This document shows, piece by piece, positions 1 through 5,183 of a DNA stretch of 6,473 bases. Under the pieces are notes generated by a model. It was given only the letters and a program-made list of their open reading frames with translations. It was not told the DNA's origin and did no database searches. The position numbers and the translations under genes are program-made. Source of the stretch: JBEICQ01 sp040383885 (lineage in GTDB: Bacteria > Bacteroidota > Bacteroidia > UBA4408); the NCBI GenBank assembly GCA_040383885.1, contig JBEICQ010000129.1, positions 1 through 6,473 of the forward strand, given 5' to 3'. How positions within the stretch are numbered: the first letter of the stretch is position 1; each line of letters begins with the position of its first letter.

Positions 1-3
1 AGA

Positions 4-1161
4 ATGAAAATAAGAAATCTCCTCATCCTTCTCTTTATTTTATGCTCCTGCAATTCCTTTGGCCAGAATATCTATGACAGCATCTTTGTTGGAAACAGAT
101 GGCGTACTTATATGACGCATCTCCCCGCAGGCTATGATCCAAATGCCGTTTATCCTATGGTTCTTGGGTTTCATGGGGGACAACAAGCCTCCACAAGTGC
201 ACAGGGCTGGAGCGTTTTTGCCTACCAGAGCCGACTTTCAGAGAAAGCAGACAGTGCAGGATTCATCATGGTGTATCCGGAGGGAGTGGTGTTTAATCAA
301 AATCGTTCATGGAATGCCGGAAATTGCTGTCCGCCTGCCATGAATCAACAGGTGGACGATGTAGGTTTCATCAATCAGTTGTTGGATACTTTGTTTAACA
401 CCTTTCCCATAGACAGCAACCGCGTTTATGCCACCGGTTCTTCCAATGGCGGAATGCTTTGTTACCGACTGGCCTGTGAAATGAGTCATCGCCTTGCAGC
501 CATCGCTACCAATGCCTGTACCCATATGTATCATCCCTGCAATCCACAAAACAGTATTCCCATCATCAGTTTTCATTCTCAACAAGATCCCATCGTATCC
601 TATGACGGTGGATTGGGTGGTGCTCCTCCCTTAACAAGCATTTTGTTTCCTTCGCAAGACAGCACGCTGCAGGTATGGGCACAAAAAAACAATTGCCTTA
701 CAAGAGATACCCTGATCAATGGCCATGACACAAGCTATAGCTTTATTAAAATCCACAACTGTATATGTCAGGCAGAGATGCATCATTACGCCACCTCCGA
801 CGGAAGCCACAGCTGGCCCGGAGGAAATCCAAATAACAATCCTGTATCTATCCAATTGAGTGCTACTTACCTCTTATGGGATTTCTTTCAGAACTATACC
901 CTGGGATGCACCGGTACCGGTATGCAAAAAACAAACACACAAAACCAGGTTTCAATCTATCCCAATCCCGCCGAAGAAAAAATTTACTTCAGCCTGCAAA
1001 AAGCAAATAGCTCTTTCCTTCTTTTCAATACGCTTGGCCAGGTACTCATGACCGGCACTACAGACGAGGCACTTGATATCACAAGGCTTCCGCGAGGTGT
1101 GTATCATCTCAGCATAGCACATGAAAAAGATTTTCATTCGCTCAGGTTTGTAAAGAAATAA
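4..1161 (+). CDS. Secreted alpha/beta-hydrolase esterase (PHB depolymerase/LpqC-like) with T9SS type A sorting domain
   Basis: 385 aa. Residues 1-20 form a signal peptide, with likely cleavage after Ser-Phe-Gly20 before Gln21. The catalytic domain spans about 25-300 and shows the hallmarks of the PHB depolymerase/feruloyl-esterase-like family: the oxyanion-hole motif HGG at 57-59, SWNAGNCC at 102-109, the nucleophile elbow GSSNGG with Ser147, an acid at Asp195 in QQDPIVSYDGG, and the catalytic His269 in GSHSWPGG. Such enzymes hydrolyse esters; the substrate (polyester, acetylated or feruloylated glycan) cannot be told from sequence. Residues about 315-385 are a T9SS type A sorting domain (YPNP at 319-322, LFNTLGQVL at 340-348, LPRGVYHLSI at 362-371, ending RFVKK), so the protein should cross the outer membrane and be released or surface-anchored. 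Ten cysteines follow the signal peptide, suggesting disulfides. Leu13-Cys-Ser-Cys16 loosely resembles a lipobox. The start is chosen because the signal peptide begins right there; only three bases precede it, so promoter and upstream context are unseen. Confidence 0.9.
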   Translation: MKIRNLLILLFILCSCNSFGQNIYDSIFVGNRWRTYMTHLPAGYDPNAVYPMVLGFHGGQQASTSAQGWSVFAYQSRLSEKADSAGFIMVYPEGVVFNQNRSWNAGNCCPPAMNQQVDDVGFINQLLDTLFNTFPIDSNRVYATGSSNGGMLCYRLACEMSHRLAAIATNACTHMYHPCNPQNSIPIISFHSQQDPIVSYDGGLGGAPPLTSILFPSQDSTLQVWAQKNNCLTRDTLINGHDTSYSFIKIHNCICQAEMHHYATSDGSHSWPGGNPNNNPVSIQLSATYLLWDFFQNYTLGCTGTGMQKTNTQNQVSIYPNPAEEKIYFSLQKANSSFLLFNTLGQVLMTGTTDEALDITRLPRGVYHLSIAHEKDFHSLRFVKK

Positions 1162-1549
1162 CCATAACAGAAATGTAGTTGTTAAAAATTAGCTTCCGGA
1201 ATATAGCGACAGTATAAAACATATATAAAAAACTTCATGGGACAAGCTTATAGTTGTTTCATATTCATCGGGTGAAAGCCTCAGCATCTTTTTATAAATT
1301 CCTACCAAATGTCCTCGATGTATCAGGTTTAAGACTTATTGATTTCTTTGAACAAAACAAGAAAGGAAATCTTACTCTCTAAAAACATCTTCTTAAAAAA
1401 AGGTGCTTTGCATGGCACCCGGTAGTTATTTCCCTGATTTTCCCCGCAAGCGCATGATAAAGTCCTACACCAATGGAAAAATCCGATATTTATACACTTA
1501 CAGACTTGGAACAAAAATTATATTGTCCGGGGCTGCCGGAATTTTAATC
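1162..1549. other. Gene-free gap between esterase and DUF6512-like gene
   Basis: This 388-base AT-rich stretch holds no convincing coding region. An in-frame extension of the downstream gene back to a GTG at 1403 would add 49 residues that do not resemble an export signal or a known domain, so I treat it as non-coding. I see no clear terminator for the esterase, only the short palindrome TTCCGGAA near 1194-1201. No full match to the Bacteroidota promoter consensus TTG/TAnnTTTG was found. The only notable structure is a hairpin at 1402-1419 next to a run of seven A, listed separately as a possible minus-strand terminator. Confidence 0.6.
1395..1419 (-). terminator. Possible rho-independent terminator on the minus strand
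   Basis: Read on the minus strand, GGTGC (1419-1415) pairs perfectly with GCACC (1406-1402) around an eight-base loop and is followed at once by seven T (1401-1395). That is the layout of an intrinsic terminator, though the stem has only five strong pairs. No minus-strand gene is visible upstream of it (to the right), so it would end an antisense or small RNA if it is real. The A-run on the other side means it cannot serve the + strand. Confidence 0.3.
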
Positions 1550-2107
1550 ATGAAAGAAAACCTAAACCACAAGTACACAGCAAAAAAATGGTTTCTTGCA
1601 GGCATCTTCGCATTAAGCATACTTGGGGTATGGGTACATTACCTGTATGACTGGACGGGTAACTCCGAATTCCTCGGCTCAATTCTTCCGGTGAATGAAA
1701 GTATTTGGGAACACCTGAAACTAGGGTATTTATCGCTTGTATTGTTTTCCATTCCTGAATATTTTCAAATACGAAAACAGGTTCACAATTTTTTCCTTGC
1801 GAAGTTAACAGGGATTCTTGCCCTGGAAGTAAGCATCCTGCTCATTTTCTATACTTATACAGGAATCATTGGCAGAAACATATTTTACCTAGACATACTC
1901 TCCTATCTCGTGGGTGTAATGGCATGCCAATACTTAAGCTTTAGAATTTACAGTTATACATCATTGGGAGGATATGTAAACAGGATAAGTCTCTTCGCTT
2001 TTATTGCCATAGGAATTGTATTCGGCTTATACACTTACCGGCCGCCTCATGCAGGCATATTTTTAGATCACAAGAGCCAGACCTATGGAATTTATAAAGA
2101 GAAATAA
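1550..2107 (+). CDS. Five-helix integral membrane protein, DUF6512 family
   Basis: 185 aa from the ATG at 1550. A short basic N-terminus (MKENLNHKYTAKKW) leads into hydrophobic segments at about 13-32, 56-68, 81-102, 111-130 and 145-162, so this is an inner-membrane protein. The most striking feature is PVNESIWEHLK (47-57), after Tyr31 and Asp34 of the first loop. It is followed by YTYTGIIG (101-108), Asp115, and a polar tail with TYRPP (162-166), FLDHKSQTYGI (171-181). From memory these conserved blocks fit DUF6512, whose function is unknown; the conserved Asn, Glu, Trp and His near the membrane surface could be catalytic or metal-binding, which is inference. The ATG at 1550 is chosen over the GTG at 1403 because conserved sequence begins after it. 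There is no Shine-Dalgarno sequence. It probably forms its own transcription unit, ended by the hairpin at 2201-2223. Confidence 0.82.
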   Translation: MKENLNHKYTAKKWFLAGIFALSILGVWVHYLYDWTGNSEFLGSILPVNESIWEHLKLGYLSLVLFSIPEYFQIRKQVHNFFLAKLTGILALEVSILLIFYTYTGIIGRNIFYLDILSYLVGVMACQYLSFRIYSYTSLGGYVNRISLFAFIAIGIVFGLYTYRPPHAGIFLDHKSQTYGIYKEK

Positions 2108-2179
2108 AGAGTGTGCCAAACCATCATCGCGGTTTTGAAATATGATTTGTATCATCGGCAGCTTTTGAAAAAAAAGTGC

Positions 2180-2198
2180 ATGATAGAATTCTATTCAT
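2180..2198. repeat. Palindrome, 12-base perfect core with longer imperfect arms
   Basis: ATAGAATTCTAT at 2183-2194 is a perfect 12-base palindrome. Allowing one unpaired base at 2195, the arms extend to ATG at 2180-2182 and CAT at 2196-2198. It lies three bases before the terminator stem at 2201. It could be a protein-binding site or an extra stem in the 3' end of the transcript; the sequence does not decide. Confidence 0.5.
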
Positions 2199-2200
2199 CC

Positions 2201-2223
2201 CACCTGATATTCAGGTGATTTTT
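2201..2223 (+). terminator. Rho-independent terminator downstream of the DUF6512-like gene
   Basis: CACCTGA (2201-2207) and TCAGGTG (2211-2217) form a perfect seven-pair stem with a TAT loop. ATTTTT follows and then a mostly pyrimidine tract. The T-run lies on the right-hand side, so it works on the + strand. It sits 93 bases after the stop at 2107 and 61 bases before the next start at 2285, so it separates the two genes. The alternative, a regulatory hairpin in the leader of the next gene, cannot be excluded. Confidence 0.7.
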
Positions 2224-2284
2224 CTTCTTGAACCTTCAATCGTTATTATTATTTATCTATTTTTATTGCAAACAATACACAGAA

Positions 2285-3019
2285 ATGCAAAAACATTATT
2301 GGCTTCTACTGGTCTTACTGACTTTTGTTACTTGCAAAAAAAAGAGTGCAGACATCACCGAGCCTCCTACCAAAGCAGACATCACCGGTTCTGTGAATCT
2401 CTATGATGAATCTACTTTGTCCATCAGCAATGCCGACATGAAAGTGAGCGTTATAGGAACCTCGCCTTTGATTTCGGCCACTACCGATGCAAATGGAAAA
2501 TATACTTTGTCCTCCGTTCCCTTTGGAACCTACACGCTGATGTTCGAAAAAACAGGATATGGTACCTATATAAAGCCGGGCCTTGTGCATGCCACAGACG
2601 GTACTCCCACCATTCTTACCAATACGCCATCACTGGGCAAAAAATCAAGCACCGCCATCACCCAACTTACAGTCTCCCAGGACACCTCCGGTGTGGTGGT
2701 GGCAGCAAGCACGAATCCCGCAGGTTCCATGGGCAACACCAGATATATCAGGTATTTTTTATCTACATCATCGGCGGTAAGTAAAGACAACTATCAGTAT
2801 GCCTCAGCAGGATTTGTTTCCCGCATAAATCCTTATCAAATTACCTTCGCACCCGGCAACCTGAGTGCTGCCGGATTTTCCGGTGGGCAAACTGTATTTA
2901 TAAAAGTATATGGCGATGCTTTCTGGAGCAATGAATACAAGGATCCTTCCTCCGGAAAAAGTGTGTTTCCCAATTTGAATGAAAATGCAGCCAATGCAGT
3001 ATCATTTATCATGCCTTAA
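2285..3019 (+). CDS. Lipoprotein with carboxypeptidase-regulatory-like beta domain
   Basis: 244 aa from the ATG at 2285. Residues 1-17 are a lipoprotein signal peptide with lipobox Phe14-Val-Thr-Cys17. The mature protein starts Cys-Lys-Lys-Lys-Ser-Ala-Asp, the kind of start common in Bacteroidota lipoproteins. A CarboxypepD_reg-like (transthyretin-like) beta sandwich covers about 32-105: ITGSVNLYD opens it, TTDANGKYTLSSVPFGTYTL (66-85) is the signature, and FEKTGYGTY (87-95) follows. The remaining 115-244 is Ser/Thr/Gly/Asn-rich, looks like a second beta domain and ends VSFIMP; I do not recognise it. Cys17 is the only cysteine. No enzyme motif is visible, so a structural or binding role at the outer membrane is likely. 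An upstream TTG at 2228 would bury the signal peptide behind 19 extra residues, so it was rejected. The gene has its own gap on both sides and probably stands alone. Confidence 0.85.
   Translation: MQKHYWLLLVLLTFVTCKKKSADITEPPTKADITGSVNLYDESTLSISNADMKVSVIGTSPLISATTDANGKYTLSSVPFGTYTLMFEKTGYGTYIKPGLVHATDGTPTILTNTPSLGKKSSTAITQLTVSQDTSGVVVAASTNPAGSMGNTRYIRYFLSTSSAVSKDNYQYASAGFVSRINPYQITFAPGNLSAAGFSGGQTVFIKVYGDAFWSNEYKDPSSGKSVFPNLNENAANAVSFIMP
2348..2387 (+). repeat. Two copies of a 13-base direct repeat, 27-base period
   Basis: GCAGACATCACCG occurs at 2348-2360 and again at 2375-2387, exactly nine codons apart. It encodes the doubled ADIT in ADITEPPTKADITG, in the linker right after the lipidated cysteine. 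It looks like a short tandem duplication that lengthened the linker. Confidence 0.7.
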
Positions 3020-3042
3020 TATCCTCGGATAGATGGCAGGGC

Positions 3043-3070
3043 AAGAGGAAAAGAAACGACTTTCCTTTTT
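3043..3070 (+). terminator. Terminator-like hairpin after the lipoprotein gene
   Basis: AGGAAA (3046-3051) pairs with TTTCCT (3061-3066) around a nine-base loop. The stem extends by a G-T and two A-T pairs (3043-3045 with 3067-3069). The right arm ends in five T. It starts 23 bases after the stop at 3019, on the expected strand. The T-run is partly inside the stem, which weakens the case slightly. Confidence 0.5.
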
Positions 3071-3071
3071 G

Positions 3072-3090
3072 AAACATCCTGATGATGTTT
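3072..3090 (+). repeat. Second hairpin, perfect seven-pair stem
   Basis: AAACATC (3072-3078) pairs perfectly with GATGTTT (3084-3090) around CTGAT. It follows the previous hairpin by one base and has no T-run after it. It may stabilise the 3' end of the lipoprotein transcript or back up the terminator. Confidence 0.45.
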
Positions 3091-3167
3091 GTGTGTATCT
3101 ACTCTTTCTGCGGTGAATCTTCCTCCCCGATATTAGTTGAATGGTGCCCTTCAGGAATTTTTTGAAC

Positions 3168-3198
3168 ATCGCGCAGCAGGTTTTGCGATATCATTTTT
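3168..3198 (+). terminator. Weak hairpin with T-run in the 3020-3273 gap
   Basis: ATCGC (3168-3172) pairs with GCGAT (3185-3189) across a twelve-base loop, followed by ATCA and five T (3194-3198). The stem is short and the loop large. It lies 148 bases after the nearest upstream stop, so it may be a chance structure. The rest of the 254-base gap shows no coding potential. Confidence 0.25.
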
Positions 3199-3246
3199 AA
3201 AATTTGTACGCTGCCGGCTTTTTCTTAAAATTAAATTGAAACCGTG

Positions 3247-3254
3247 TACATTTG
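3247..3254 (+). promoter_or_regulatory. Candidate Bacteroidota -7 promoter element
   Basis: TACATTTG matches the Bacteroidota -7 consensus TAnnTTTG in full and lies 19 bases before the ATG at 3274. No TTG or TTTG -33 partner is found at the usual 17-23 base spacing, so support rests on the -7 box and its position. If real, the leader would be only about 10-15 bases long. Confidence 0.4.
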
Positions 3255-3273
3255 ATATCAATCATGCCCGGAC

Positions 3274-3858
3274 ATGCATGCGGATAAAAAAATCTCCTCA
3301 CCCTTGGTAAAAATCACTTCCATCTTCATGACGACCTTATGCCTGGTCCTCATGGGCTGCCTTCAGCCGAATGAAAGCGCCCTTGCTGATGCACCTGCAG
3401 AAACTGAAAACACATCCGCGCACAAGGGTTTGCTCAAAGATACCACACACCGGCGGGCACCAAAGCATGATTCCATACAGCTTAAAAGAGGTGAAAGGAA
3501 GGCCATCAAAATAAAAGAAAATACTCCACCGGTAGAGATAAAAGCTGAAACGATTGGCGATGAAATACTGAATGGAAAAGTTCTCAAACAAACAATCATC
3601 CTTTCAAAAAAAACAGGGATGGAGCATCCGGATACACTCCAAAAATTGGCAGTTGAGGCTTACAAAAATCATGAACATCTTTTTCCAATAGCCATTGCAG
3701 ATGATTTTGAAAATGGAAAATCAGTAGAGAAAATTGCCTTTCCTGAGTATTTGATTTTTGCATTTGAATTGTTTGAAAACAAAGCAGCTTCAAAAGCCTA
3801 TGCCATCCAAAAAATAACTGTAAGAAGAGAGCGTAACGGAAAGCTAAACGCAGAATAA
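3274..3858 (+). CDS. Unrecognised lipoprotein
   Basis: 194 aa; I do not recognise the family. A basic N-terminus (Lys5, Lys6, Lys13) and a hydrophobic core (14-28) end in the lipobox Leu26-Met-Gly-Cys29, so the protein should be lipidated and sit in the inner or outer membrane. Residues 30-90 are polar and probably disordered, with a Lys/Arg-rich stretch at about 59-82. From about 91 to 194 a mixed alpha/beta domain seems likely (GDEILNGKVLKQTIIL at 95-110, FPEYLIFAFELFENKAASKA at 156-175), ending in a basic strand. The mature protein has no cysteine except the lipid anchor, so it is not an obvious thiol substrate of its neighbour. A start at Met19 would lose the basic n-region, so the ATG at 3274 is preferred. 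It ends 50 bases before the DsbA-like gene with no terminator between them, so the two are probably co-transcribed. Confidence 0.75.
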   Translation: MHADKKISSPLVKITSIFMTTLCLVLMGCLQPNESALADAPAETENTSAHKGLLKDTTHRRAPKHDSIQLKRGERKAIKIKENTPPVEIKAETIGDEILNGKVLKQTIILSKKTGMEHPDTLQKLAVEAYKNHEHLFPIAIADDFENGKSVEKIAFPEYLIFAFELFENKAASKAYAIQKITVRRERNGKLNAE

Positions 3859-3908
3859 AGAAACTGAAAATCAAATTTCTTTGTATTTATCCGACAGATA
3901 TTGCCTAC

Positions 3909-4991
3909 ATGAAAGGAATGTTAGAGATTTGTGCAATGAAAGGTATCAAGCCTCATACAAGCGGCAAACAAACAGACAAAAAACATGTAATGCTTCTTGC
4001 CCTGATGCTGCTTGTACAAACATGTGCCTGCGCACAAGATGAAAAAAAGAGAAAGGAGAAAATGAGTCCGATGCAATGCAAACCGGAAAGCGGCGTTTGC
4101 GAGAGGCCCGAAATAAAGGATTTTCAGGCACATACAGCTGTACCCAAACCGAAAGAAAAGGCAGTAAAAATCATTTACTTTACCGATCCGATTTGTTCCT
4201 CCTGCTGGGGAATTGAAGCACAACTCCGCAAATTAAAATTGGCATATGGCAGCAATTACATCATTGAATACAGAATGGGTGGATTACTTCCGGATTGGAA
4301 TTACAATGTGGGAGGAATCAGCAAGCCATCGGATGTTGCTGCACATTGGGAGCAGGCATCTGCCTATTACGACATGCCGATAGATGGTAAAATATGGCTG
4401 GAAGATCCCCTGCATTCTTCCTATCCGCCTTCTATCGCATACAAGGCGGCACAAATGCAGAACAGTGAAAAAGCCAACAAATTTCTGCGCGAAATAAGAG
4501 AAATGGTTTTCCTCAGAAAAAAGAACATCACCAAATGGGAGCATCTGGAGGCCGCAGCAAAAAAAGCAGGGCTCAACATCAGGCAATTCAAAAATGATTA
4601 CAATGGAAAAGCCAAAGCTCTTTTTGAGGAAGACTTACAACTAAGCAGAGCCATGGGGGTGAAAGGTTTTCCTACCCTGATCTTTACAAATACCAAGGGA
4701 AGCAAAGAAGTGATCTATGGCTCGGCTTCTTATCAGACTTATGAAACTGCCTTGCGCAAGGTGTTTCCGGCTGCTTCTAAAATCAATTATGATAAAAAAT
4801 GGGAGGCATTATTCAGCGAGTATCATTCACTCACTGCAAAAGAATTTGCTGAGCTGAGCGAACTGCCCCGAAACGAGAGCGAAAAATTTCTAAACAAACT
4901 CAGTGCACTTGGACATCTGACCAAGATAACAGCAGGCAGTGGAGCCCTTTGGACACTTAATAAAACGCTTCACTCAGGAAATATAAGATAA
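3909..4991 (+). CDS. DsbA/SpxH (YjbH)-like thioredoxin-fold protein with N-terminal export signal and winged-helix-like tail
   Basis: 360 aa from the first ATG. Residues about 24-42 form a signal peptide (Lys24-Lys25, a core of Met/Leu/Ala, then Ala-Cys-Ala42 before Gln43). A linker carries QCKPESGVCERP with Cys57 and Cys64. The thioredoxin fold begins KIIYFTDPICSSCWG (87-101) with the redox pair Cys96-Ser-Ser-Cys99; a helical insertion follows, and the cis-proline loop VKGFPT has Pro255. The DPxCxxCW motif and order match the DsbA-like/SpxH (Thioredoxin_5) family: B. subtilis YjbH is a cytosolic ClpXP adaptor, while many Bacteroidota members are uncharacterised. Residues about 306-350 (LTAKEFAELSELPRNESEKF onward, then TKITAGSGALWTL) resemble a winged helix. 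Possible starts are Met1, Met4, Met10 and Met28, all keeping the signal, or Met52 (base 4062), which removes it and leaves 309 aa. No Shine-Dalgarno precedes the first four; one precedes Met52. The family call is firm; the start and compartment are not. Confidence 0.85.
   Translation: MKGMLEICAMKGIKPHTSGKQTDKKHVMLLALMLLVQTCACAQDEKKRKEKMSPMQCKPESGVCERPEIKDFQAHTAVPKPKEKAVKIIYFTDPICSSCWGIEAQLRKLKLAYGSNYIIEYRMGGLLPDWNYNVGGISKPSDVAAHWEQASAYYDMPIDGKIWLEDPLHSSYPPSIAYKAAQMQNSEKANKFLREIREMVFLRKKNITKWEHLEAAAKKAGLNIRQFKNDYNGKAKALFEEDLQLSRAMGVKGFPTLIFTNTKGSKEVIYGSASYQTYETALRKVFPAASKINYDKKWEALFSEYHSLTAKEFAELSELPRNESEKFLNKLSALGHLTKITAGSGALWTLNKTLHSGNIR
4055..4064 (+). promoter_or_regulatory. Internal Shine-Dalgarno and alternative start ATG within the DsbA-like gene
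   Basis: GGAG at 4055-4058, within AGAAAGGAG, is followed three bases later by an in-frame ATG at 4062-4064. The spacing is somewhat short. Starting here gives a 309-aa protein beginning MSPMQCKPESGVCERPE, without the export signal and near the roughly 300 aa typical of SpxH/YjbH proteins. The purine-rich stretch also encodes the Lys/Arg-rich DEKKRKEK that follows the signal peptide, so the match may be a by-product of those codons. Confidence 0.4.
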
Positions 4992-5029
4992 GCATCCGCG
5001 TTAGGCAGTACCCCCCGTAATTCTTCTGC

Positions 5030-5043
5030 AATCATTCATGATT
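5030..5043. repeat. Short inverted repeat abutting a candidate -7 box
   Basis: AATCAT and ATGATT flank a two-base centre at 5036-5037. The repeat ends directly against the candidate -7 element at 5044, so a regulator binding here would block it. The arms are short, and chance is possible. Confidence 0.3.
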
Positions 5044-5051
5044 TACTTTTG
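5044..5051 (+). promoter_or_regulatory. Candidate Bacteroidota -7 promoter element for the FISUMP gene
   Basis: TACTTTTG fits the consensus TAnnTTTG fully. No proper TTG -33 box is seen at the normal distance. It would give a leader of about 125 bases before the ATG at 5184. It lies 52 bases after the stop of the DsbA-like gene, consistent with a separate transcription unit for the FISUMP gene. Confidence 0.35.
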
Positions 5052-5183
5052 GTTTGGTGCAACAGGCCTTTACTATGTACAAATAAAATATTGAGCATAA
5101 ATCGACAAAATGCTATTTCTCTTTACAAAAATTCCTATAAAATTGCGGCCATACATTCAAAACACACAGCCTTGTCAATCAAC

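Noticed and set aside
1329..1514. 61-codon open frame on the minus strand in the gap
   Set aside because: It has a cysteine-rich, low-quality composition with no motif and would run through the proposed minus-strand terminator.
1403..1549. Upstream GTG extension of the DUF6512-like gene
   Set aside because: It would add 49 residues with no domain or signal, ahead of a normal start whose following sequence carries the conserved motifs.
2115..2155. Stems AAACC/GGTTT and ATGAT/ATCAT after the DUF6512-like gene
   Set aside because: They are five-pair stems without a T-run and are far weaker than the terminator at 2201-2223.
2228..2265. TATTTTTA at 2258-2265 as a promoter for the lipoprotein gene, with TTG at 2228
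   Set aside because: It is one base off the TAnnTTTG consensus and the spacing to the TTG (27 bases) is outside the usual range.
2228..2284. Upstream TTG extension of the lipoprotein gene
   Set aside because: It overlaps the terminator tail and would displace a proper lipoprotein signal peptide by 19 residues.
5049..5183. Upstream TTG extension of the FISUMP gene
   Set aside because: It begins inside the candidate -7 box and puts 45 residues before an excellent signal peptide.
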